DNA of 64,000 nt from Balneolaceae bacterium (GTDB lineage Bacteria > Bacteroidota > Rhodothermia > Balneolales > Balneolaceae), in the NCBI GenBank assembly GCA_034521445.1, contig JAXHMM010000003.1, positions 558,001-622,000 on the forward strand, given 5' to 3'. Below are positions 52,383-60,617 of this stretch, piece by piece. Position 1 is the stretch's first letter; each line of letters starts with the position of its first letter. The notes under the pieces were generated by a model. It had not been told where the DNA came from and did no database searches. It saw nothing but the letters and a program-made list of their open reading frames with translations. The position numbers and the translations under genes were made by a program.

Positions 52383-54770
52383 ATGACCGAAGATCTTAAG
52401 CAAGAAGAACAACAGCAGAATTCCGAATCCCAGCAGGAAGCCGCCACCGAGGTAACCGAAGAGGAAACCTCGGCACAGACCGGACAGACTGACGAGGCCG
52501 ATGAGGCCGATGAGACCGGCGACGCGGCGGAAGAATCCGGGGATACACCCGAAACCGCCCAGACTGCCGACACCGACGATGCCGCCGATGACGGCGGGTC
52601 TGAAGGCGCTGGCGAGACCGCCGGCACGGACGACCAGCCCATTGAGGTGAGCGAGGAGGCCGATGCCATCCAGCCCAAGGGCGCAGATGTGGAGGCTACC
52701 ACCGCTGAAGACCTTCAACAGGTGACCGAAGAGCAGGTGGCCGCCTTTACCGGTGAGATGGACGATAAAGTCTATACCTTCGACGAGCTGCAGGCGGCGT
52801 CCGAAGACTACACCGACGAGGAGTATCACCAGCTCGAGTCGATGTATGAGAACACGCTGAACGAGATTGAAGAGAAGGAGATCGTTACCGGACGCGTGGT
52901 ATCCGTCGACGAAAAGTATGTGGTCGTGGATATCGGCTTCAAGTCCGAGGGACTTATCTCCGTCAACGAATTTCCCAACGAAACGGTCGAGAATCTGGCC
53001 CCCGGCGACGAGGTGGAAGTATTCCTCGACAAGGTGGAAGACCAGGAGGGCCAGCTGATCCTGTCCCGACGAAAGGCCGACATATTGCAGGCCTGGGAGA
53101 CCATCGAACGCGCCTCCGATACCGGTGAGGTTCTGGAGGGCACCATCCAGCGCCGCATCAAAGGCGGCATGGTGGCCGAGATCATGGGCATTGACGCCTT
53201 CCTGCCAGGCTCCCAGATCGATGTGCGTCCCGTACGCGACTTTGACGCATATGTGGGCAAGACCATGGAATTTCAGGTGGTCAAGCTCAACATGCAGGCT
53301 GAGAACGTGGTGGTGTCTCACCGCGCCCTCATCGAATCCGACCTTGAGGAGCAGCGCAAGGAGATCCTGGCCACCATCGAGGAGGGTCAGGTGCTGGAGG
53401 GCCTTGTCAAGAACATTACCGACTTCGGGGTCTTCATCGACCTTGGAGGCGTGGACGGCCTGCTGCACATCACCGACCTCTCATGGGGCCGCGTGGAGCA
53501 TCCCGACGAGATTGTCTCGCTGGACCAGCGCATGAACGTCGCGGTCATCGACTACGACGAGGAGACCAAACGCGTCTCGCTGGGTCTCAAACAGCTCCAG
53601 CCGCATCCGTGGGACGAGATAGACCTGAAGTATCCCGAGAACATGAAGGTGCAGGGCCGGGTGGTATCCATCACCGATTACGGTGCCTTCATAGAGCTGG
53701 AGAAAGGGATCGAGGGACTCATCCACATTTCCGAAATGTCATGGACCCAGCACATCAAGCACCCCTCGCAGCTGGTGCAGAAGGACGACATCATCGAGTG
53801 CGTGGTGCTGAACGTGAACGCCCCCGAGAAGAAGATTTCCCTGGGTGTCAAGCAGCTTGAGAACGATCCGTGGGAGGAGATCGACAAGCGCTACCCCGTG
53901 GGCTCCCGGCACTCCGGCACCGTGCGCAACCTTACCAACTTCGGTGTCTTCGTGGAGCTGGAACCCGGCATCGACGGGCTGGTCCATATTTCCGACCTGA
54001 GTTGGACCGAAAAGATCAACCATCCGAACGAAATAATCGACAAGGACCAGGAGATCGAGGTGATCATCCTGGCCATCGATTTCGAAAACCGCCGTATCAC
54101 CCTCGGTCACAAGCAGATCGAGGACAACCCCTGGAAACTCTTCGGCCGCGAGTACGGCCTCACCGCCGAAGTGGAAGGGCAGGTCACGAAGGTCACCGAC
54201 AAAGGACTCTTTGTGGAACTGCCGCATGAGCTCGAGGGCTTCGTTCCGGCCAGCAAGATCGGCGAGGAGGGCACACCCTCCGAGCACTTCGAGGACGGCG
54301 ACACCGTCAAGGCCTGGGTGATCGAGCTCGACGAGAGCAATAAGAACATTACCCTAAGCCGCCGCGAGGAGGACGTCGAGAATATCGACTCTTCCCGTAA
54401 AGAGCGCGGTGGCAGCGGCGACGGAGGCGGAGGCGGCAGCAAGAAGTCCCGCTCAGGCGAGCCTTCGACACAGACGGGCACACCCACCCTGGGCGAGATG
54501 TCCGGCCTGGCCGACCTCAAGGAACAGATGGAGGCCAAGGAGAAGGAGGCTGAGGAGGCCGAAGAGGCTGCCAGGAAGAAGGCCGAGGCGCAAGCCGAAG
54601 AGGCAGAATCCGAAGAGGCGAAGGCTGAGAAGCAGGAGGAGGCGTCGGAAGATGCCGACGAAGCTGACGAACAGCCCGAAGCCGAGGAGGAGCCCGAAGC
54701 TGAGGAAGAACCCGAAGCCGAGGAAGAGCCGAAGGACAAGAAGTCTGGAGAGGGCGACGAGGAGGAATAA
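52383..54770 (+). CDS. rpsA: Ribosomal protein bS1 with long acidic ends
   Basis: 795 residues against ~560 for E. coli S1. An acidic Glu/Asp/Thr/Ala tail spans ~1-155. Six S1 domains follow (~160-640): EIVTGRVVSVDEKYVVVDIG, GTIQRRIKGGMVAEIMGIDA, GLVKNITDFGVFIDLGGVDG, GRVVSITDYGAFIELEKGIE, GTVRNLTNFGVFVELEPGID, and GQVTKVTDKGLFVELPHELE. A Gly/Ser linker (RGGSGDGGGGGSKK) leads to a highly charged Glu/Ala/Lys C-terminal end with EEEPEAEEEP repeats. S1 binds mRNA for translation initiation. A terminator follows. Confidence 0.95.
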   Translation: MTEDLKQEEQQQNSESQQEAATEVTEEETSAQTGQTDEADEADETGDAAEESGDTPETAQTADTDDAADDGGSEGAGETAGTDDQPIEVSEEADAIQPKGADVEATTAEDLQQVTEEQVAAFTGEMDDKVYTFDELQAASEDYTDEEYHQLESMYENTLNEIEEKEIVTGRVVSVDEKYVVVDIGFKSEGLISVNEFPNETVENLAPGDEVEVFLDKVEDQEGQLILSRRKADILQAWETIERASDTGEVLEGTIQRRIKGGMVAEIMGIDAFLPGSQIDVRPVRDFDAYVGKTMEFQVVKLNMQAENVVVSHRALIESDLEEQRKEILATIEEGQVLEGLVKNITDFGVFIDLGGVDGLLHITDLSWGRVEHPDEIVSLDQRMNVAVIDYDEETKRVSLGLKQLQPHPWDEIDLKYPENMKVQGRVVSITDYGAFIELEKGIEGLIHISEMSWTQHIKHPSQLVQKDDIIECVVLNVNAPEKKISLGVKQLENDPWEEIDKRYPVGSRHSGTVRNLTNFGVFVELEPGIDGLVHISDLSWTEKINHPNEIIDKDQEIEVIILAIDFENRRITLGHKQIEDNPWKLFGREYGLTAEVEGQVTKVTDKGLFVELPHELEGFVPASKIGEEGTPSEHFEDGDTVKAWVIELDESNKNITLSRREEDVENIDSSRKERGGSGDGGGGGSKKSRSGEPSTQTGTPTLGEMSGLADLKEQMEAKEKEAEEAEEAARKKAEAQAEEAESEEAKAEKQEEASEDADEADEQPEAEEEPEAEEEPEAEEEPKDKKSGEGDEEE

Positions 54771-54800
54771 ACCTCCCGGCCCTTTTCAACGATAAAGCAG

Positions 54801-54864
54801 AACCCCTGCTTCGAACCGTGCCGCCATGCGGCGTTACGGTCCGGGGCAGGGGTTTTCTGTTTTA
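54801..54864 (+). terminator. Rho-independent terminator after rpsA
   Basis: AACCCCTGC pairs GCAGGGGTT, with inner paired bases (GAACCGT/ACGGTCC and a gccgc/gcggc tip), followed by ttctgtttta. Confidence 0.85.
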
Positions 54865-54961
54865 CAGGTGGGGTGCCAAACGCCAAAATCCCGTCGCGTT
54901 GGTACGGCCCGGTGGGACCGGAACGACGGGCAGGCGTTAAAGGAGTTCAGGTCTAATACGG

Positions 54962-55210
54962 TTACTCTTTGTAGAAGTAGACGACCTTCTCCTTGGGATG
55001 CTTGCTGCTTTTTACTTTGCTGCCGGTCTCCTTGTTGTAGTTGTACACTACATTGCGCATGGAGTTGAGCTCGGAGTCGTCCTTGAATTTTACTTCAAGG
55101 GCCTTGCCGCCCTTTTCCAGTTTCTTGACGGCCTCCAGTAGAGGTTGGTATTTGGAAGAACTTTTCTTTGATACACTCACGTCGTCACGGGATACGATAT
55201 TAATCTTCAT
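54962..55210 (-). CDS. Hypothetical small basic protein
   Basis: 82 residues, Lys-rich, with one helix plus strands (YQPLLEAVKKLEKGGKALEV, VVYNYNKETGSKVKSSKHP). No family recognised. The lysine spacing and the segment VVYNYNKETGSKVKSS fit a nucleic-acid-binding or phage-like small protein, but this is conjecture. A 187-bp gap separates it from the moxR gene. Confidence 0.6.
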   Translation of the reverse strand: MKINIVSRDDVSVSKKSSSKYQPLLEAVKKLEKGGKALEVKFKDDSELNSMRNVVYNYNKETGSKVKSSKHPKEKVVYFYKE

Positions 55211-55397
55211 TGTTTTTGCTGTCTTTATAGAAGTCGGTTGTAAGAAAGAGTGAATCTAACAATAAAACAACTGTATTTACAGGTGGTTCTTGTAGTATTC
55301 ACTCTATTTATCCTTATTTGTTCCACAACCAAAACCAATATTACTGTCCGGGGATTCCATCCGGGACAAAAAAATGGTCGCCAGGAGGAGCCGGGGA

Positions 55398-56405
55398 TCA
55401 AGGAACCTGGACGGTGGAGAGAATGGTCTCGACCAGGTCTTCGGAGCTAATCTCCTCGGCTTCGGCCTCAAAGGTGGGAATAACGCGATGGCGCAGCACG
55501 TCCATCGCGATGGTCCGCACGTCTTCGGGGGTTACGTAGGCACGGTGTTCCATAAAGGCGCGTGCACGCGAAGCCAGGTTGAGATTGATGGAAGCGCGGG
55601 GAGAGGCCCCGAAATTAATCAGCTCGGCCAGATCCTCCATTTCGTAGCTCGCAGGATCGCGGGTGGCGAAAATAAGGTCGACGATATACTGCTCCACCTT
55701 CTCGTCGATGTAGATCTCGTTGACCACCTTGCGCGCCTCGAGCACCCTTTCAGGCGTGATGACGGGATTGAGCTTCTCCTTGCGTCCGGTACGTGCCTGC
55801 CGGCGCATGATCTCAAGCTCTTCCTTTTCGGTGGGATAGTCGATGACAATCTTCATCATGAAGCGGTCCACCTGTGCTTCGGGCAGGGGATAGGTGCCTT
55901 CCTGCTCGATGGGGTTCTGCGTGGCCAGCACCAGAAAGGGCTCATCCAGTTCGAAGGTATTCTCGCCGATGGTTACCTGCAGTTCCTGCATGGCCTCCAG
56001 CAGGGCGCTCTGAACCTTGGCCGGGGAGCGGTTGATCTCGTCGGCAAGGATGATATTGGCGAAGATGGGGCCTTTCTTGACGGTAAACTCGGCCTCCTTC
56101 TGGTTGTATATGAGTGTGCCGATCAGGTCGGCCGGCAGTAGATCGGGGGTGAATTGCAGTCGCTGAAACTTGGTGCTGATCACCTGTGCCAGGGAGGAGA
56201 CCGTGAGGGTCTTGGCGAGCCCGGGCACGCCCTCCAGCAGCACGTGGCCGTCGGCCAACAGGCCGATAAGCAGCCGGTCGATCATATACCTTTGCCCGAC
56301 AATTACCTTGTCAAGTTCCTGGTAAATCTCATCGATGAAGGCGCTCGACTTCTCAATCTTTTCGCCGAGCTCCTGCATGTCGACCGTCGCTGGGGATGTA
56401 TCCAT
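55398..56405 (-). CDS. MoxR-family AAA+ ATPase
   Basis: 335 residues from MDTSPATVDMQELGEKIEKS. Walker A GVPGLAKTLTVSSLA, Walker B NIILADEINRSPAKV, sensor ATQNPIEQEGTYPLPEAQ, arginine finger region RFMMKIVIDYP, and the AAA lid. MoxR ATPases act as chaperones for von Willebrand-factor-A proteins; the usual DUF58/VWA partners are not next to it here. It is divergent from uppP with a 96-bp gap. Confidence 0.93.
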   Translation of the reverse strand: MDTSPATVDMQELGEKIEKSSAFIDEIYQELDKVIVGQRYMIDRLLIGLLADGHVLLEGVPGLAKTLTVSSLAQVISTKFQRLQFTPDLLPADLIGTLIYNQKEAEFTVKKGPIFANIILADEINRSPAKVQSALLEAMQELQVTIGENTFELDEPFLVLATQNPIEQEGTYPLPEAQVDRFMMKIVIDYPTEKEELEIMRRQARTGRKEKLNPVITPERVLEARKVVNEIYIDEKVEQYIVDLIFATRDPASYEMEDLAELINFGASPRASINLNLASRARAFMEHRAYVTPEDVRTIAMDVLRHRVIPTFEAEAEEISSEDLVETILSTVQVP

Positions 56406-56501
56406 GGCGTGCGTATGAGTTTTATAATTTGTTCTGCATTTGACTATTTTCCGGCGCGTGAAAAACAACCGCCTGCCGCCGGCAGGCACCAAAGGTAACA
56501 A

Positions 56502-57317
56502 ATGGAGATCATAGATTCTTTCTTATTGGGACTGATCCAGGGCCTCACCGAATTTCTGCCCATCAGCTCATCCGGACACCTGGTACTGGCCGGCGCCCTT
56601 CTGGAGGACGATCTCGATCGCAGCATCACCTTTGAGGTAGTGGTGCACTTCGGGACCCTTTGCAGTATCCTGCTCTACTACCGCACCACCCTGGCGGAGA
56701 TGGCGGTCTCGCTTTGGGACGCGCTGCGCGATCCCTCCTCGGCCAAAGGGGAGGAGGGGTATGATCCTAACGTGCGTATGGCCGGTTTCATTTTGCTGAG
56801 CATGGTTCCCGCTCTTATTGTGGGACTTACCCTGAAAGATACCATTGAGGATGTCTTCCTGGCTCCCTTTCCCGTCTCGGTCATGCTGCTGGTCACCGGC
56901 ACTATCCTGTTCGCCACACGCTTCCGCAGCAGTTTCCCCAACCGCCTGGGCTCCGGCAGTGCGCTGGCCATCGGCGTGGCCCAGGCCTTTGCCATCCTGC
57001 CCGGGGTGAGCCGCTCCGGAACCACCATCTCGCTGGGACTCGGCCTGGGCATCAAGAGGGAGGAAGTGGCCAATTTTTCCTTCCTGATGGTGATTCCTGT
57101 GATCGCCGGCGCCATGCTGGTGGAGGTAGTCGGGCTGGCGCAGGCGGGCGTGGATTCTGCCGCGCTGGGCGCGTTGACCGTAGGCTTTCTGACAGCTTTT
57201 GTCTCGGGCTACTTCGCCTTGAAATACCTGATTATCCTGTTGAAGACCCGCGGAATCCATCCCTTTGCCTGGTACTGTTGGGCGCTTGGGGGTTTTGGAC
57301 TATACATCTTCGCTTGA
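56502..57317 (+). CDS. uppP: Undecaprenyl-diphosphatase
   Basis: 271 residues, eight membrane segments. BacA marks: LIQGLTEFLPISSSGHLVLA and ILPGVSRSGTTISLG with the catalytic Ser/Arg. The enzyme recycles undecaprenyl pyrophosphate for cell-wall synthesis and confers bacitracin tolerance. Its last codons form the left arm of a 22-bp inverted repeat, with the TGA stop in the loop. Confidence 0.95.
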   Translation: MEIIDSFLLGLIQGLTEFLPISSSGHLVLAGALLEDDLDRSITFEVVVHFGTLCSILLYYRTTLAEMAVSLWDALRDPSSAKGEEGYDPNVRMAGFILLSMVPALIVGLTLKDTIEDVFLAPFPVSVMLLVTGTILFATRFRSSFPNRLGSGSALAIGVAQAFAILPGVSRSGTTISLGLGLGIKREEVANFSFLMVIPVIAGAMLVEVVGLAQAGVDSAALGALTVGFLTAFVSGYFALKYLIILLKTRGIHPFAWYCWALGGFGLYIFA

Positions 57318-57340
57318 TAGCGAAGATGTATAGTCCAAAA
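57293..57340. repeat. Perfect 22-bp inverted repeat across the uppP stop codon
   Basis: TTTTGGACTATACATCTTCG plus CT (57293-57314) is matched by its exact reverse complement at 57319-57340, with a 4-nt loop TGAT that contains the uppP stop codon. The right arm runs straight into the AAGTC array (agtccaaaagtc). Confidence 0.9.
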
Positions 57341-57475
57341 GTCTAATTAAAGTCGAAAAGTCCAGAAGTCGGGAAGTCAAAAAGTCGGTGGACCTTCGGA
57401 CTCCACGACTTTACGACTTTCTGACTTATTAGACTTTAAGACTTTTTAGACTTTCAGACTTTCAGACTTTTACAT
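57331..57475. repeat. AAGTC/GACTT array B (between uppP and nuoJ)
   Basis: AAGTC-type words (57331-57400), a central gtggacc/ggactccac turn, then GACTT-type words to 57475 (gacttattagactttaag...agactttcagactttcag). It shares aaaagtccagaagtcgg and gacttattagactt with array A. The two halves can fold together as a long imperfect hairpin. Confidence 0.8.
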
Positions 57476-57505
57476 AGTTTTGGAGCCTTAATTTAAACCG
57501 GAGAT

Positions 57506-58027
57506 ATGGTCACCTACGTATTTATCTTCCTGGCCCTGCTGGCCATAGCCTCGGCACTGGGCATGGTCATCAGCCGAAACACGGTCAACAGCGCCCTTTT
57601 CCTGGTGCTCAATATGGTCTCCCTGGCGGGTATCTACCTGCTGCTGGAGGCACAGTTCCTGGCCGTCATACAGATCCTGGTCTACGCCGGTGCCATCATG
57701 GTACTCTTTCTCTTTGTCATCATGCTGTTGAACCTGGATGCCGAGAAGTCGCTTTTCAATCGCTTCCGGGCCCGCTATTTTGTGGCATTTCTGCTGGGCG
57801 TGGCACTGTTGACGCAGATTCTTTACAGCGCGGGCGGCATGGCTGGCGTGCTCCCCGAAATTTCGCCCGAAATGAGCAGCGTGGGCACCGTGGAAGCGGT
57901 AGGCGATGTGCTCTTCACCACCTATCTGCTGCCCTTTGAAATCACGGCCATCCTGCTGACAGCCGCCGTGGTTGGGGCCCTTGTCATTGCACAACAAAAA
58001 ATAAAGCCCAAGGCCGAGAATGATTGA
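57506..58027 (+). CDS. nuoJ: NADH-quinone oxidoreductase subunit J
   Basis: 173 residues, five membrane helices. NuoJ marks: SRNTVNSALFLVLNMVSLAG, YLLLEAQFLAVIQILVYAGA, IMVLFLFVIMLLNL. It belongs to the membrane arm of complex I. nuoK overlaps its end by 8 bp. nuoA-I genes are not in the window. Confidence 0.95.
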   Translation: MVTYVFIFLALLAIASALGMVISRNTVNSALFLVLNMVSLAGIYLLLEAQFLAVIQILVYAGAIMVLFLFVIMLLNLDAEKSLFNRFRARYFVAFLLGVALLTQILYSAGGMAGVLPEISPEMSSVGTVEAVGDVLFTTYLLPFEITAILLTAAVVGALVIAQQKIKPKAEND

Positions 58028-58322
58028 CATTGACTGGTTCCTTGCGCTCAGCGCCGTGCTCTTTTGCATTGGCATCGTAGGCGTGCTTGTACGAAAGAAC
58101 GCCATCGTGATTTTCATGAGTGTGGAGCTCATGCTGAATGCCGTCAACCTTACGCTGATCTCTTTCAGCAGTTACTATGGGAATATCGAAGGCATAATCC
58201 TCGTCTTCTTCGCCCTTGCCGTAGCTGCCGCCGAAGCGGTGGTGGGACTGGCCATCATCATCGCCATCTTCCGCAACAACCTCTCGGTGGATATCAGCAA
58301 GGTAAACCTGCTACGCTGGTAA
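58020..58322 (+). CDS. nuoK: NADH-quinone oxidoreductase subunit K
   Basis: 100 residues, three helices. The Glu residues needed for proton coupling are in MSVELMLNAVNLTLI and VAAAEAVVGLAIIIAIF. It overlaps nuoJ by 8 bp, so coupled translation is expected. A 258-bp gap without a recognised feature precedes nuoL. Confidence 0.95.
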   Translation: MIDIDWFLALSAVLFCIGIVGVLVRKNAIVIFMSVELMLNAVNLTLISFSSYYGNIEGIILVFFALAVAAAEAVVGLAIIIAIFRNNLSVDISKVNLLRW

Positions 58323-58580
58323 TCGGACGGCTGCTCGAAAGCCAGCCTTTCCGGCGCCCGGCATTCGCCGGTATAACGGACCGGATTTCTGTCTGTTGCT
58401 GCGACCCGCCCGTGCGCTTCCATTAGGCCGCATTTTGGGCCTCAGCATCATCCATTCAACATTCTTTGCCACTTTTTATATCTTGGGCATCAGCTAATTT
58501 CTCCTTGGGAAAGCAGCATGGATTAGCTACCTTTGAGGCAAAATTTTTCGAGGACCCTCGTAACGGAACCGCTCCCTTAG

Positions 58581-60602
58581 ATGGACTCTGCTACAGCGCT
58601 TATTGTACTGATTATCGGCTTGCCGCTGGCCGGTTTTCTTGTTAACGGATTACTGGGGCTTTCGTCCCCCTCGTGGAGGCGCAACCGCTCTCTTATCGGC
58701 ACCATCTCCAACCTGGCCGTCTTCGTCCCCTTCGTGGCGGCATTCTGGTTCTTCCTGAACATGAGCGAGGGCTCCGACGCCCTCTACGTGAGCCTTTTCC
58801 GTTGGATGGAAGCGGGCAGCTTCTCGGTGGATATCGCCTACCAGGTGGATCAACTCTCCATCGTGATGACGCTGGTGGTGACGGGCGTGGGTTTCCTGAT
58901 CCACCTCTACTCCATCGGCTACATGTGGGATGACCCGGGGTACTGGAAGTTTTTCGCCTACCTGAACCTCTTCATCTTCGCCATGCTCAACCTGGTACTG
59001 GCGGACAACCTGCTGCTGCTCTTCCTGGGCTGGGAAGGCGTGGGACTCTGCTCCTACCTGCTCATCGGATTCTGGTACAGCGACATGGCCAAGTCGGCCG
59101 CCGCCAAGAAGGCCTTTATTTACAACCGGGTGGGCGACTTCGCCTTCCTGGTCGCCATGTTTATGATCTTCCAATATATAGGCAGCCTGCGCTTCGAGGA
59201 GATCCTGGCCGCGCTCGACGCCATTCCCGCCGACCAGAAGTTCTGGATTGGCCTGTTGATGTTTATCGGCGCCACCGGCAAGAGCGCGCAGATACCCCTG
59301 TTTGTCTGGCTGCCCGACGCCATGGCCGGCCCGACTCCTGTCTCCGCTCTTATTCACGCGGCCACCATGGTGACCTCCGGCATCTACCTCATTTCGCGCA
59401 TGTCGCCCATGTTCGTGATGTCGCCTGAGGTCATGATGATTATCGCCGTGATCGGGGCGCTCACCGCGCTGGTCGCCGCCACCATCGCCCTCACCCAGAA
59501 CGACATCAAGAGGGTGCTGGCCTACTCCACCGTCTCGCAACTGGGCTACATGTTCCTGGCCCTCGGCTCAGGCGCCTTCACCGCCGCCATTTTTCACGTG
59601 GTCACCCACGCCTTTTTCAAAGCCTGTCTCTTTCTGGGTTCCGGCTCGGTGATTCACGCCATGGAACACGTGGAGCACGGGCTGGAGGAAGAGGGGCGGG
59701 ACGTGCACTTCGATCCGCAGGATATGCGGAACATGGGCGGGCTCAAAAAGTACATGCCCTCCACCTACTGGACCTTCATGCTGGCGACGGTGGCCATAGC
59801 GGGTATTCCGCCGCTGGCCGGTTTCTTTTCGAAGGACGAGATCCTGGCCTTCACCTTTAACGCCGGCTTCGGCGAATATGCCGGGGCCCTTTATTTCGTG
59901 CTCTGGGGCGTGGGAATTCTCACGGCCTTCCTGACCGCATTCTATATGTTCCGCCTCACCCTGGGCACTTTCAACGGACCTTTCAAGCTGCCCGGCCGCA
60001 TTGAAGGGGCCGAGGGGGCCGAGAAGCATCTGCACGAGAATCCCCCCTCCATGACCATACCTCTCTGGACCCTCGGAGGACTTTCGGTGGCGGGCGGACT
60101 GCTGGGCGTGCCTAATTTCCTGCTGGCCACCTTCACCCACGAGGAGGAGCACATCAACCTGCTGCACAACTGGCTGCACAACGTGAATGCCGATGCCGTG
60201 CTGGGACTCTCCCACGCTGCCGAGTGGGGGCTTATGGGACTCTCGGTTGCCGTGGCTCTGGGCGGCGTATGGACCGCCTGGCGCATGTACGGCGCCGGAG
60301 CCACCGAAGAGTCCGATGCGCGGATCGCCACCCGCTTCGGAGCCCTCTACCGCACCTGGAATGAGAAGTACCGCCTGGACGAATTCTACGAGGGCGTGGT
60401 GGTGAATCCCCTGGTACGCTTTTCGGACCGGGGACTCGCCGCCTTCGACATGAAAATTGTGGACGGAGTGGTCAACACCGTGGGTGGCATCGTGCGGCTC
60501 TTCGGCAGCCTCATCCGCTACACCCAGACCGGGGTAGTCAGCTCCTACGCCCTCGCCCTGGTTATAGGGGTGATCATCGTACTCAGTCTACTGATCCTGT
60601 AA
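58581..60602 (+). CDS. nuoL: NADH-quinone oxidoreductase subunit L
   Basis: 673 residues, the antiporter-like proton pump with the long lateral helix at the C-terminus. Marks: FLGWEGVGLCSYLLIGFWY, ATGKSAQIPLFVWLPDAMAG, PTPVSALIHAATMVTSGIYL and NDIKRVLAYSTVSQLGYMF. It starts 258 bp after nuoK and precedes nuoM by 15 bp. Confidence 0.96.
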   Translation: MDSATALIVLIIGLPLAGFLVNGLLGLSSPSWRRNRSLIGTISNLAVFVPFVAAFWFFLNMSEGSDALYVSLFRWMEAGSFSVDIAYQVDQLSIVMTLVVTGVGFLIHLYSIGYMWDDPGYWKFFAYLNLFIFAMLNLVLADNLLLLFLGWEGVGLCSYLLIGFWYSDMAKSAAAKKAFIYNRVGDFAFLVAMFMIFQYIGSLRFEEILAALDAIPADQKFWIGLLMFIGATGKSAQIPLFVWLPDAMAGPTPVSALIHAATMVTSGIYLISRMSPMFVMSPEVMMIIAVIGALTALVAATIALTQNDIKRVLAYSTVSQLGYMFLALGSGAFTAAIFHVVTHAFFKACLFLGSGSVIHAMEHVEHGLEEEGRDVHFDPQDMRNMGGLKKYMPSTYWTFMLATVAIAGIPPLAGFFSKDEILAFTFNAGFGEYAGALYFVLWGVGILTAFLTAFYMFRLTLGTFNGPFKLPGRIEGAEGAEKHLHENPPSMTIPLWTLGGLSVAGGLLGVPNFLLATFTHEEEHINLLHNWLHNVNADAVLGLSHAAEWGLMGLSVAVALGGVWTAWRMYGAGATEESDARIATRFGALYRTWNEKYRLDEFYEGVVVNPLVRFSDRGLAAFDMKIVDGVVNTVGGIVRLFGSLIRYTQTGVVSSYALALVIGVIIVLSLLIL

Positions 60603-60617
60603 GAGCAAGCGCGCACC

